Source of the DNA: JBNAVJ01 sp049700455
GTDB taxonomy: Bacteria; Bacteroidota; Ignavibacteria; Tepidaquicellales; Tepidaquicellaceae
DNA: 64,000 nucleotides
Direction: 5' to 3'
Assembly: GCA_049700455.1 (NCBI GenBank)
Contig: JBNAVJ010000012.1
Coordinates: forward strand, 1 to 64,000
This document shows, in pieces, positions 7,713-17,135 of the stretch (its first letter is position 1; each line of letters starts with the position of its first letter). The position numbers and the translations under genes were made by a program. Under the pieces are notes generated by a model that was not told the origin of the DNA, searched no databases, and saw nothing but the letters and a program-made list of their open reading frames with translations.

Positions 7713-10700
7713 TTAAAAGTCAAGTCCGAGTGAGATATAATACTTAGGTTGAGAGAATTTATTCATATTAAAATTCCACGCCACATCGAATTTCAAGGGG
7801 AATCCAAATATTACTGCACGTGTACCAAAGCCTGTTCCTAACAATAAATCTCTTGTAGTTAATTTATCAGAGGAGTCTTTTTCGAAAAGCCTCAGTTGTT
7901 TTGTATCAGACCAGGCAGTTCCAGCATCGATAAATAAGTTACCCTGAATATTCTGGAAGCCGATTGGCAATAATCCCATAATCAGATATTTAAAGAGAGG
8001 GAATCTGAGTTCCAGATTTAGTAAAGCATATTTTGAGCCGGACATTCTGTCGTAATTAAACCCCCGAAGGGGAAGTCCCGGCATTGAAAAAGCATATTCC
8101 TGAACACTCCTTCCGAGAGGGAGATTATGGTTTTCAAATTCCCGATTAATCCAGTTATCAACACCACCTATGAAAAATCTTTGAGGGTTGGTTCCCACGC
8201 TAAAACCACCTGCAAACCTCATAGCAAAACTATAATCATCACCAAGTTTTATATAATGACGAAAATCCCCCAGTAATGAACTAAATTCTAATCCATCTGA
8301 GGAGAGTTTAGGAGAAGATAAAACTGTAAGATTATACCGTGTTCCTTTGCTTGGAGCAAGATAACCCCAGAGAGTATTATCGAAGACAAAGCTCAAAGAT
8401 GGTACCAGTAACAATTTTTCTTCAGAGGGTTCAGAAGGAAAATCAAGATTTTCACGGGTAATATTCATCAATGAAATAGAGCCATCAATTCGTCTAAATT
8501 TATTAAATGGATATGCAAAGCTTATATTTCCACCATAGTTTCTAAACCTGAATAAATTATCGCCGAGTCCCTCATCATAAAATATAAATCGGGCAGTATG
8601 ATATAGCGTAAAACCTAAATCAAGTCTTTTGGGCAAATAATAATAACTGACAGCATAATCACTATTCTTAAGGTCAATTACCATTGAAGTCAGGATATCA
8701 ATTCTGTGATCGCCCATCAAATCACTCAAAGAGATTTGTGCTACTCCCAGGACACCATAAAAACTTGAATATGCAGCATTCCCATAAACTATATCAGGAG
8801 AAAATTTTATTTTGTAATTCTTGATTTTATAGCTTCCATCAGGGTTAAGATTCCCTTCAAGAATGAAATTAGAATTATTTGCATTAATAGTATCGGTTAT
8901 TTTTTTGAAGGTGGTGTCATAAGATACTCTATTAAATTTTAGTACTACATCAGTTCCATAAACTTTCAAAGTATCTTTTATCTCTGAGGTTTTCTTTTCT
9001 TTTGATTGAACAAAATTAGTATCACTTGAGAGAGAATCATTAAGAATATAGTTATTGTTATTATTATTAAGGTTATCCTTTTGGTGCAGTGAAACCTGTA
9101 ATTTTTTTACAAAGTTGGTTGGTTCTAATGATGAAACTTTTAAATCCACTTCAAGGGGGTTATCCATTGAGAAGATATCATACCCACCTTTATTCAGTGA
9201 GACAAAAAGAAGCTTTTTTCCATCTGCTGATAGAGAAATTTGGTCAATGGGGTTAAGTGAATTTGTAATGGGTCTTTCGTTAACCAGATTGCCGCTTGAA
9301 TCAATATCCATTATATAAACATTGCTGATTCCGTTTTTGTCAGAAACATAGAGTGCTTTTTTATAATCCCCTGTAAATTGTATGTAGGCGTTTGTAAATC
9401 CTTTTGTATGGGTAATTCTTGTAATGTTGCCTGTAGAGACGTCAATTTTATAAATGTTTTTTCCGGAAGAATTATATCTGGACATTTTAAAATCCTCCGG
9501 CAACATACTTTTATTCAGGTAATCCCCTCTGTCAGAAGAAAAATAGATAAATTTACCATCGGGACTCCAAACTGGATGAGAGTCAGAGAAAACATCATCA
9601 GTGATTTTTTGGAGTTTTTTTGTTTTTAAGTTGTATATGTAAATATCTGATTGTCCTTTATCCACTCCTACAAAAGCAAGATATTCATTTGTGGGTGACC
9701 AGGTTACGTACGAAATTACATTTAAAGGAGGTGAGATTTTTTCTTCTTTTCCACTTGAGACATCGATAATGAAAATAGCATCTTTTTCGCCTGCTTTTAC
9801 ACTAATTGCTATTTTCCTGCTGTCAGGTGACCAGGTTAATCCCGGGGTCAATACCTGTAGTTCCTCAAAGTTACTTGTAGTATTCCCACTTACTAACTTA
9901 TCGAGAATTTTTCCTGTGTTGGCATCAGCCAGAAACACATCAAAAAAATCATCTCTATTTGAGATGAATACAAATTGTTGACCATTTGGAGAGATTTTTG
10001 GAGAAATATTATAAAAACCGCCTTCTTTTGTATGGTCTGTAAGATTTTTAGCAAAGTCTGTTACATCTTTACGGCCTATTGACTCACTCCAGTATTTTTG
10101 ATTTTCATATTTATGCCACTTTTCGGAGAGTTTATCTATTTCAATTTTAAATGTTTCTTTGAAGCCCTCTTCAACATTTCCCAGACTTTTTATATTGTTC
10201 ATCAGCTTTCCAATTTTGTCTTCACCGTACTCATCTATCAAGAATGCAAAAAAGCTTTGTCCTCCACGATATGCCATATAACCATCACAATATTCAATGG
10301 GTGGCAGGTAGTTATTTATTATGGCATCTCTAATGTACATATCTGTGCCAATATCCAGACCATTCAAGCTCTGTACTTCGGCCATTCCTTCGTTAAACCA
10401 TATTGGGAATACAAGTGAGATATTTTTTGAGATAATATTTTGAATTGATCCTCCATAATACATATCGTTCATAAAAGCATGAAGAAGTTCGTGATGTATC
10501 ACGTGTCTGAACTGTTCATAATTTCCTTCAAAAGGCACAAGGACTCTGTTTTTAAAGAGCTCAGTAACTCCTCCAACTCCTTCGGGGAGGTATTCTTCGA
10601 TAATATTATTTTGCTGGAAATCATTATGTGAATTGAAAATCACCAGTGGAATTCGATTAGCAATTGTATAATCTATATTATTAGACAGGGAAGTAAGAGA

Positions 10701-10907
10701 CGATTCTGCTACTGCAGCAGCGAATTCAGCAAGAGGATATCCATCCTCATAGAAATATATATCAAAGTGTTTTGTTTGAATATACTTCCATTTGAACTCT
10801 TTGTACTGAGTTTTATTCTTGCCAAATTGTGCAAAGGAGGAACTATAAAAAATAACTATGATAATTAATAATGCGAGGACTCTATAAAAAAATTTTATTA
10901 CTTTCAT
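7713..10907 (-). CDS. HExxH / TolB-like propeller / outer-membrane barrel fusion protein
   Basis: This 1064-residue exported protein (signal peptide ending SFAQ) has three parts. The N-terminal third resembles a peptidase-MA-like gluzincin: HHELLHAF gives H139-E-L-L-H143 and the downstream NEGMAE supplies a candidate third ligand (E173 or E177). The middle (about 295-590) has TolB/PD40-type repeats such as TWSPDSRKIAI, VWSPDGKFIYFSSDRGD and SADGKKLLFVS. The last 340 residues are beta-rich, contain ITRENLDF, PLRGFNYDRMSG and LNLELRFPLFKYL as in BamA/D15 surface antigens, and end in Phe. It is likely an outer-membrane barrel with a periplasmic protease-like and propeller module. Whether it cleaves anything is unknown. 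Confidence 0.82.
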   Translation of the reverse strand: MKVIKFFYRVLALLIIIVIFYSSSFAQFGKNKTQYKEFKWKYIQTKHFDIYFYEDGYPLAEFAAAVAESSLTSLSNNIDYTIANRIPLVIFNSHNDFQQNNIIEEYLPEGVGGVTELFKNRVLVPFEGNYEQFRHVIHHELLHAFMNDMYYGGSIQNIISKNISLVFPIWFNEGMAEVQSLNGLDIGTDMYIRDAIINNYLPPIEYCDGYMAYRGGQSFFAFLIDEYGEDKIGKLMNNIKSLGNVEEGFKETFKIEIDKLSEKWHKYENQKYWSESIGRKDVTDFAKNLTDHTKEGGFYNISPKISPNGQQFVFISNRDDFFDVFLADANTGKILDKLVSGNTTSNFEELQVLTPGLTWSPDSRKIAISVKAGEKDAIFIIDVSSGKEEKISPPLNVISYVTWSPTNEYLAFVGVDKGQSDIYIYNLKTKKLQKITDDVFSDSHPVWSPDGKFIYFSSDRGDYLNKSMLPEDFKMSRYNSSGKNIYKIDVSTGNITRITHTKGFTNAYIQFTGDYKKALYVSDKNGISNVYIMDIDSSGNLVNERPITNSLNPIDQISLSADGKKLLFVSLNKGGYDIFSMDNPLEVDLKVSSLEPTNFVKKLQVSLHQKDNLNNNNNNYILNDSLSSDTNFVQSKEKKTSEIKDTLKVYGTDVVLKFNRVSYDTTFKKITDTINANNSNFILEGNLNPDGSYKIKNYKIKFSPDIVYGNAAYSSFYGVLGVAQISLSDLMGDHRIDILTSMVIDLKNSDYAVSYYYLPKRLDLGFTLYHTARFIFYDEGLGDNLFRFRNYGGNISFAYPFNKFRRIDGSISLMNITRENLDFPSEPSEEKLLLVPSLSFVFDNTLWGYLAPSKGTRYNLTVLSSPKLSSDGLEFSSLLGDFRHYIKLGDDYSFAMRFAGGFSVGTNPQRFFIGGVDNWINREFENHNLPLGRSVQEYAFSMPGLPLRGFNYDRMSGSKYALLNLELRFPLFKYLIMGLLPIGFQNIQGNLFIDAGTAWSDTKQLRLFEKDSSDKLTTRDLLLGTGFGTRAVIFGFPLKFDVAWNFNMNKFSQPKYYISLGLDF

Positions 10908-10976
10908 AATAGTATTTATATAGACGACAACATAACTCTTTACTTTTTAAAGTAAATCAAAATAATTTGGAGTATC

Positions 10977-11006
10977 AAGTATAAATTTACTATATATTTT
11001 TACTAA
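10977..11006 (+). promoter_or_regulatory. Weak promoter candidate for the M16-MoxR operon
   Basis: TTGGAG (10977-10982), 18 bp and TATATA (11001-11006) would start transcription near 11013, about 40 bases before the first M16 gene. In such AT-rich DNA this may be chance. Confidence 0.3.
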
Positions 11007-11051
11007 ATAATTTAGTATCTTATAAGTTTTATAAAAAGACATAGCATTAGA

Positions 11052-12296
11052 GTGAAAATAGTGTTGAGAGAATATAAGCTGGGTAATGGGTTACAATGTA
11101 TTTTATTCCAGAATAGAAAAATGCCCATAGTAAATATTGCGATAGGCTACGAGGTGGGCTCTCGGTATGAAAAACCCGGACAAAAAGGTATTGCTCATCT
11201 CTTTGAACATATGATGTTTCAGGGCTCAAAGAATGTAAAGAAAAACCAGCATTTTGAGATAGTTCAGGAATGTGGGGGGTATTGTAATGCATTTACACAT
11301 CACGATTTTACTATATACCATACTACGGTGACGTCCAATCATCTTGAAACAATTCTCTGGCTTGAATCTGAACGCATGAGGTGGCTTGATATAGATGAAA
11401 TTAATCTTGAAAATCAAAAAAGTGTTGTAATTGAAGAAAAGCTTTCTCGTTATGATAATGTTCCTTATGGAACAGCAATGACAAATATATTATCAACTGT
11501 TTTTAAAGGTACTCCTTATCAAACTCCTGTAATTGGCATAAAGGAAGACATTGAAAATATAACTGTTGATGTAGCACAAGAATTTTACGACACTTATTAT
11601 ACTCCCTGCAGAGCTGCAATTGCTATTTCTGGTGATATTGATATTGATAAATGTATAGAAAAAATTGAAAAATACTTTGGTGATATAAACAAAAAAAGAG
11701 TAGATGTTGAAGAGTTTAGCTTTGAAGTTAGTTGTGCTGAATTTGAGCCTAAAATTATAAAGGATAATGTTTCGCTTGCTGCTCTGTATCTTGCTTTTCC
11801 TATTCCCCCTGCGGGGAGTCGGGAAGAATATATATGGGAGTATTTTGTAAATACAATAGGAAACAGTAAAAGTAGCAGGTTGTTTAAGAATTTAGTATAT
11901 GAGAAGAAATATGCTAATTCTCTTTTTGTGCTGGATTATACTTTAATGAAAGCAGGCGTAATGATAATATATGCTCTTGCAAACCAAGGCGTAAACCTTG
12001 AACTTATTGAAAAAGAAATTTTTGCTGAAATAAATATGCTGGTAAATAATGGTCTAACCTCAAAAGAGTATAATACAATAAAAAACAAAATTGAGTTTGC
12101 ACATTTTTCTAAATTGTATTTAATACAAAATGTAAATTTGAGTATATTAATGAACTGGATACGGTTCCGAAAACCTGAGATGATAAATGAAGAGATAGAA
12201 AAATATCTTTCTATAACACCAACTGAGATTTTAGAAGCCGTGGAGAAATATATTCGTAAGGACTGTGTGTTTAAACTAATATATGAGCCAAAGTAA
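11052..12296 (+). CDS. M16-family zinc peptidase, catalytic (first of three)
   Basis: This 414-residue protein has the inverted zinc motif HxxEH as H49-L-F-E-H53 (GIAHLFEHMMFQGS) and the downstream glutamate in SVVIEEKLSRYD, near residue 129. It is therefore a competent member of the insulinase / processing-peptidase family. M16B enzymes enclose short peptides in a clamshell of two homologous halves. At about half insulinase length this protein would need a partner, and the next two genes are obvious candidates. No signal peptide is seen, so it is probably cytoplasmic. The start is GTG. The stop overlaps the next gene's ATG by one base. Confidence 0.88.
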   Translation: MKIVLREYKLGNGLQCILFQNRKMPIVNIAIGYEVGSRYEKPGQKGIAHLFEHMMFQGSKNVKKNQHFEIVQECGGYCNAFTHHDFTIYHTTVTSNHLETILWLESERMRWLDIDEINLENQKSVVIEEKLSRYDNVPYGTAMTNILSTVFKGTPYQTPVIGIKEDIENITVDVAQEFYDTYYTPCRAAIAISGDIDIDKCIEKIEKYFGDINKKRVDVEEFSFEVSCAEFEPKIIKDNVSLAALYLAFPIPPAGSREEYIWEYFVNTIGNSKSSRLFKNLVYEKKYANSLFVLDYTLMKAGVMIIYALANQGVNLELIEKEIFAEINMLVNNGLTSKEYNTIKNKIEFAHFSKLYLIQNVNLSILMNWIRFRKPEMINEEIEKYLSITPTEILEAVEKYIRKDCVFKLIYEPK

Positions 12297-13564
12297 TGAT
12301 TGAAAGTAAAATAATTCAAATAGAAAGTTTTACTCTTTCTAATAATATAAAAGTTCACTGTGTAAAAAAGGAACAGATTCCTGTAGTTACACTAACTATA
12401 GGATTTCCTGCGGGTGCAAAGGATGATTTACCAGGTAAATCGGGAACAGCACATCTGCTTGAACACTTGATGTTTGAGAATGGTCCTGATGTCAACGCTA
12501 ATAATTATGATGATTTGTTACATTTCCGCGGGGGAAACAGTAATGCTTTTACAAATCAAGATTATACAATATATATAGCGAATATTCCATCCAGTAGTAT
12601 TGAGTTTCTCCTGTGGTTGGAGAAAGAAAGATTTAGCGATTTTAGAATAACGGAAGACAGTTTTAGAATTCAAAAAAGTGTTGTTACTGAAGAGAGGTCA
12701 ATGTATTATGATAATGCGCCTTATGGGACAGCTTTTGAACAAGCATCAGCATATCTATTTGAGGGAACAGTATATAGGACGCCGGTTATAGGATACAGAG
12801 ATGAGATTCAGACAATAACCCTTCAAGATGTAAAAGATTTCTATGAGAAGAATTATGATTTTGGTAATTCAGTGATTGCTGTTGTGGGAGATATCGAGGT
12901 GAGTAAAATGCAGGATTTACTTGAAAAATATTTTGGAGGTTTTTATACAGGAAGTAGTAAAATCCCAGAATATTATGTTAGTGAACAATCCCCAAAATCA
13001 GTGGAAAAAACATTTGCTGATAATATAAGTTTACCGGGAGAATTTATTTATTATAGGACACCTGGATTTTTAACGCGAGAATATTTTGCACTTCAGATGA
13101 TAACAGAACTCATTGCTGGGGGGGAAAGTAGTGAACTATTTAAGGTCTTAGTCAGGGATGAAAAACATCTTCAGTCTATTGAAAGTTATTTAATACCATA
13201 TAGATATGCAGGTTTATTCACTATAGAGTTTTATTACACAAAGGACGGAAAGAAAGAAATAATAGATGAAAAATTTATGAATTATCTTGAAATAATTGAG
13301 AAAGGTCTAATCCCAGCAAGAGCAGTGGAAAAGGCTAGGAACAAAATACTTACGGAATATTATCAAAGTTTACAGCTTGGTTCATACCTGGCAGAAAGAA
13401 TAACGGAAATTTCTCTAATGGGGAAATCAGCAGATTTTGTTTTTAATGAATATGCTGGATACCAGCTTTTATCTTCGAGTGATATAACAGAAGTGTCCAG
13501 AACGTTTCTTTCAGAAGACAAGAAAGTTGAATTAAATTATATTCCTAATGTTAATATCGAATGA
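12296..13564 (+). CDS. M16-family zinc peptidase, catalytic (second of three)
   Basis: This 422-residue paralogue of the preceding gene has H53-L-L-E-H57 in GTAHLLEHLMFENG and the third-ligand region SVVTEERSMYYD. The segments FRGGNSNAFTNQDYTIY and DFYEKNYDFGNSVIAVVGDIE are typical of M16 N-terminal domains. The start overlaps the upstream stop (TAATG). The 3' end overlaps the third M16 gene by 17 bases, implying translational coupling and a fixed ratio of subunits. Confidence 0.88.
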   Translation: MIESKIIQIESFTLSNNIKVHCVKKEQIPVVTLTIGFPAGAKDDLPGKSGTAHLLEHLMFENGPDVNANNYDDLLHFRGGNSNAFTNQDYTIYIANIPSSSIEFLLWLEKERFSDFRITEDSFRIQKSVVTEERSMYYDNAPYGTAFEQASAYLFEGTVYRTPVIGYRDEIQTITLQDVKDFYEKNYDFGNSVIAVVGDIEVSKMQDLLEKYFGGFYTGSSKIPEYYVSEQSPKSVEKTFADNISLPGEFIYYRTPGFLTREYFALQMITELIAGGESSELFKVLVRDEKHLQSIESYLIPYRYAGLFTIEFYYTKDGKKEIIDEKFMNYLEIIEKGLIPARAVEKARNKILTEYYQSLQLGSYLAERITEISLMGKSADFVFNEYAGYQLLSSSDITEVSRTFLSEDKKVELNYIPNVNIE

Positions 13565-14912
13565 GGATTTAATTCCTAAATTTGAGCATTTAAAAGATGT
13601 TAAATTTCCTCCATACTTTGAGAAGACTCTTGCCAATGGAATAAAATTATTTATAGTTGAAGATTCAGAATTTCCATTAGTTACAACTAGATTTGTTTTC
13701 AAGACAGGTGCATTTTTTGATACAGGCTTTAAATCAGGAGTTGCCCATCTGGTTTCAAAACTTCTTACTCAAGGGACGAAGAAATTATCTGCTACGGAGT
13801 TATCTGAGCAAATAGATTATTATGGGGCAGTAGTATCAACAGGTTGCGGATACGATGCAACTTATATCTATAGTAACTGTATGAAAAAATACCTGAACGA
13901 AGTTTTTGAACTTGTTTCTGATATAGTCTGGCAGCCGGCATTTGAACAATCTGAACTTGATAGAAAGAAATACCAACTGCTTAATTTTATCATATCTGAA
14001 TTTGATGAAGCTGATTATCTGGCAGAACGGCTATTTAAGAAATCGGTTTACAAAAACACTCCTTATTCTTTTGATGTTAAAGGGAATGAGGACTCGGTTA
14101 ATTCAATTACACGTAATGATATAGTTAATTTTTATGAAAAATATTATAAGCCTGATAATCTAATCCTCGCAGTTGTAGGAGATATCACAGTTGGAGAGGT
14201 AGAGGAATTAATTACTTCTAAATTCATAGAAGTTCCGAGTATAGGTGAAGTGAGGAAACAAACTGTTAGTTTGTCAAAAGAACAAGGTATTAATATTTAT
14301 TTAGTTGAAAAAAAGGGGGCTGTTCAATCTGAAATTCAGATGGGGCATATTGGTGTTACACGTGATAATCCTGATTATATAAAGATATATGTGATGAATA
14401 TGATATTGGGGGGGTACTTTACTTCACGAATTAATCGCAATCTTAGGGAAATTCACGGATATACCTATGGTGCCAGGTCATCTTTCAGTTATTATAAGTG
14501 GGCGGGTGATTTTTGTGTTGAGACGAATGTAAAAACTGAACAAACCCGAGCAGCTGTGGAAGAAGTTCTTAAAGAAATTAATAAAATGAGAGCTAATTTT
14601 GTTAAAGAAGAAGAACTTGAAACTGTAAAGAACTATGTAACAGGGAATTTTCCATTGCAATTTGAAACTGCAAATGCAATTGCAACTCATATAATTAATC
14701 TTGAATTTTATGAACTTGAAAAAAATTATTATGATACATTTATTAGTAAAGTTAATAGTGTTAGCAGGGAGGATGTTCTGGAAGTTGCGAACAAATATTT
14801 AGATTCAGATAACATTAGTATTTGTATCTCAGGAGAGGTAGATAAACTTGTCAAAGACTTTGAATCTCTTGGCACAATTAAAGTAATTACAAATATAAAG
14901 GACTTACAATAA
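13548..14912 (+). CDS. M16-family peptidase-like protein, catalytically degenerate (third of three)
   Basis: The 454-residue protein has the M16 fold signatures (GVAHLVSKLLTQGTKKLSAT, FYEKYYKPDNLILAVVGDIT, the later GGYFTSRINRNLREIHGYTYG) but the zinc motif reads H67-L-V-S70-K71, so both the Glu and the second His are lost. The GYTYGARSSFSYY region, which contacts substrate in active M16 pairs, is intact. This matches the known arrangement in which one M16 subunit has the zinc and the other the Arg/Tyr pair. It likely pairs with one or both upstream proteins. The start ATG lies inside the preceding gene. Confidence 0.87.
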   Translation: MLISNEDLIPKFEHLKDVKFPPYFEKTLANGIKLFIVEDSEFPLVTTRFVFKTGAFFDTGFKSGVAHLVSKLLTQGTKKLSATELSEQIDYYGAVVSTGCGYDATYIYSNCMKKYLNEVFELVSDIVWQPAFEQSELDRKKYQLLNFIISEFDEADYLAERLFKKSVYKNTPYSFDVKGNEDSVNSITRNDIVNFYEKYYKPDNLILAVVGDITVGEVEELITSKFIEVPSIGEVRKQTVSLSKEQGINIYLVEKKGAVQSEIQMGHIGVTRDNPDYIKIYVMNMILGGYFTSRINRNLREIHGYTYGARSSFSYYKWAGDFCVETNVKTEQTRAAVEEVLKEINKMRANFVKEEELETVKNYVTGNFPLQFETANAIATHIINLEFYELEKNYYDTFISKVNSVSREDVLEVANKYLDSDNISICISGEVDKLVKDFESLGTIKVITNIKDLQ

Positions 14913-15898
14913 TGGATATAGATTTCAGTAAACATTCTGATTCTGAGTTAGTTAACATATTAAAGGCAAAATATAATGACCTCAGGAAAGAAATTAAAAA
15001 GGTCATAGTAGGTCAGGATAAAATAGTAGAACTGGTTCTGGCAGCAATTCTTTGTAACGGGCATTGTTTATTGATAGGTGTACCTGGTCTTGCAAAGACG
15101 TTGCTTGTAAAAACCATTTCAGAAGTACTTGATCTGAAATTTAGCAGAATTCAATTTACACCTGATTTAATGCCTGCTGATATCACAGGTACGGAAATAC
15201 TTGACTTCAACAATGGTAATAGAAACTTCAAGTTTGTTAAAGGTCCTGTATTTGCGAATATAATTTTAGCTGATGAAATAAACCGAACGCCCCCTAAAAC
15301 ACAATCTGCACTATTAGAAGCAATGCAAGAACACAGGGTTACAGTTGCGGGAATTTCATATACACTTGAAGAGCCTTTTTTTGTAATTGCTACTCAAAAC
15401 CCCATTGAACAGGAAGGGACTTATCCTCTCCCCGAAGCACAACTGGACAGATTTATGTATAGTTTGATGATAAGTTATCCTGAGAAACCGGAAGAGATTG
15501 ATATCGTGAAGAATACAACCAGTAGTTATGAAGCTAAATTAGAAATAATTTTAAGACGTGATGAAATAATAAATTTTCAGCAATTATTGAGAAGAATGCC
15601 GGTTGCTGATGAAGTATATGAATTTACAGTTAATCTTGTTCGTTGTACCAGGCCTCAATATGATGAGACTCCAAAGATTATAAAAGATTATGTCAGCTGG
15701 GGAGCAGGTCCACGCGCCAGTCAATATCTTATTCTCGGAGCAAAGGCGCTTGCTCTACTTGATGGAAGGTTTACGCCTTCAAGGGAAGATGTATTGAAAA
15801 TAGCCGATCCTGTATTAAGACATAGAGTAATACTTAACTTCAATGCGGAAGCGGATAACGTAAAGATATCAGACATAATTGCTACTCTGAAACAGTAA
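14912..15898 (+). CDS. MoxR-family AAA+ ATPase
   Basis: The 328-residue protein has Walker A GVPGLAKT (56-63), Walker B ILADEINR (117-124), the MoxR segment RTPPKTQSALLEAMQE and sensor-region ATQNPIEQEGTYPLPEAQLDR. MoxR ATPases act as chaperones, usually beside DUF58 and von Willebrand A genes that supply their partners. Those are absent here: the neighbours are three M16 genes upstream (stop and start overlap in TAATG) and the ribosomal cluster downstream. Its client is unknown; the M16 complex is one possibility by position only. Confidence 0.92.
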   Translation: MDIDFSKHSDSELVNILKAKYNDLRKEIKKVIVGQDKIVELVLAAILCNGHCLLIGVPGLAKTLLVKTISEVLDLKFSRIQFTPDLMPADITGTEILDFNNGNRNFKFVKGPVFANIILADEINRTPPKTQSALLEAMQEHRVTVAGISYTLEEPFFVIATQNPIEQEGTYPLPEAQLDRFMYSLMISYPEKPEEIDIVKNTTSSYEAKLEIILRRDEIINFQQLLRRMPVADEVYEFTVNLVRCTRPQYDETPKIIKDYVSWGAGPRASQYLILGAKALALLDGRFTPSREDVLKIADPVLRHRVILNFNAEADNVKISDIIATLKQ

Positions 15899-15953
15899 AG
15901 AATAAATCCTAAGGGTAGGTAAAAAATTTTATATAGGGGGGAGTTTTTCTTTA

Positions 15954-15982
15954 TTGACTTTTTTTAAGAATTTAAGTAATTT
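15954..15982 (+). promoter_or_regulatory. Promoter candidate of the rplB-led ribosomal operon
   Basis: TTGACT (15954-15959), a 17-bp spacer and TAATTT (15977-15982) lie in the 121-base gap between the MoxR gene and rplB. A start near 15989 gives a leader of about 30 bases. No further gene fits in the gap, so rplB is the first gene of this ribosomal unit. Confidence 0.45.
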
Positions 15983-16019
15983 GAAGTTTCTAATTTTTGA
16001 ATCGTAAAAGATTAATTCA

Positions 16020-16841
16020 ATGGCACTTAGAAAATTAAAGCCAGTAACGCCGGCAACAAGATTTTATACGGTTTCAACTTTTGAGGAGATAACAAAAACG
16101 GAACCGGAAAAATCTTTAACTGCGCCACTAAAGAAGAGCGGGGGCAGGAATAGCCATGGTCATGTTACTTCTCGTCATCGAGGTGGTGGTCATAAAAGGA
16201 AATATAGAATCATAGACTTTAAACGCAGTCGAAGTGATGAAGCAAGGGTTATTGCAATTGAATATGATCCAAACCGATCAGCCAGGATTGCCCTTATTCA
16301 ATATCCTGATGGTGAGAAGGCATACATCATTGCTCCTGATGGTTTGAAGATAGGGGAGACGGTACAGTCATCATCAGATGCTGAATTGAAAGTCGGCAAC
16401 ACAATGAAATTAGGTGATATTCCACTTGGTACTTTTATACATAACATTGAACTGAAACCTGGTAAGGGTGCCCAGTTAGCTCGCAGTGCTGGTGCAAATG
16501 CTCAGATACTTGCAAAGGATGAAAAGTATTGTCAGGTTAAATTACCTTCTGGCGAGGTACGATTAATTGAGTCGGAATGTAAAGCAACAATAGGAACAGT
16601 TGGAAATATTGACCATGAAAATATTAGTCTTGGTAAAGCAGGAAGGTCCCGATGGTTAGGTATTAGACCACATGTAAGAGGTGTTGCAATGAATCCAGTA
16701 GATCATCCTATGGGAGGTGGAGAAGGGAAGACTTCTGGTGGTGGTCATCCTGTGAGTCCATGGGGGTTACCAGCCAAGGGTTACAAGACTCGAAAGAAAA
16801 GAAAAATATCTAATAAGTTTATAGTTAAAAAGAGGAAATAG
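16020..16841 (+). CDS. rplB: 50S ribosomal protein L2
   Basis: The 273-residue protein has the hallmark segments GGRNSHGHVTSRHRGGGHKR, YDPNRSARIALI, IELKPGKGAQLARSAGA and the C-terminal VDHPMGGGEGKTSGGGHPVS that lines the peptidyl transferase region. The length is standard. L2 supports subunit association and peptide bond formation. It normally follows rpsJ-rplC-rplD-rplW, none of which is upstream here. rpsS follows after 3 bases. Confidence 0.98.
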   Translation: MALRKLKPVTPATRFYTVSTFEEITKTEPEKSLTAPLKKSGGRNSHGHVTSRHRGGGHKRKYRIIDFKRSRSDEARVIAIEYDPNRSARIALIQYPDGEKAYIIAPDGLKIGETVQSSSDAELKVGNTMKLGDIPLGTFIHNIELKPGKGAQLARSAGANAQILAKDEKYCQVKLPSGEVRLIESECKATIGTVGNIDHENISLGKAGRSRWLGIRPHVRGVAMNPVDHPMGGGEGKTSGGGHPVSPWGLPAKGYKTRKKRKISNKFIVKKRK

Positions 16842-16844
16842 TAA

Positions 16845-17135
16845 ATGGCTCGTTCGCTAAAAAAGGGACCTTATTTTGATCCTAAGTTGTTAGAAAAAGT
16901 TGAAAAACAGAAACAATTAAAACAAAGAGCAGCTATAAAAACCTGGTCAAGGGCAAGTACTATTATACCTGAGTTTATTGGGCATACATTCAATGTCCAT
17001 AATGGCAATAAATTTATTCCAGTTTATATAACAGAAAATATGGTTGGACATAAATTGGGAGAATTTGCTATGACCAGAACATTTAGAGCGCATTCAGGGC
17101 AGAGAAAAGAAGAAAAGGCGGGGGGTAAGAAGTGA
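16845..17135 (+). CDS. rpsS: 30S ribosomal protein S19
   Basis: The 96-residue protein begins MARSLKKGPYFDPKLLEKVE and contains TWSRASTIIPEFIGHTFNVH and VGHKLGEFAMTRTFRAH, all diagnostic of S19, which binds the 30S head with S13. The stop TGA overlaps the rplV start in TGATG. Confidence 0.98.
   Translation: MARSLKKGPYFDPKLLEKVEKQKQLKQRAAIKTWSRASTIIPEFIGHTFNVHNGNKFIPVYITENMVGHKLGEFAMTRTFRAHSGQRKEEKAGGKK

Noticed and set aside
13548..14912. Frameshift or pseudogene in the third M16 gene
   Set aside because: The frame is full length with intact later motifs. Loss of the zinc ligands is a known feature of regulatory M16 subunits, not decay.
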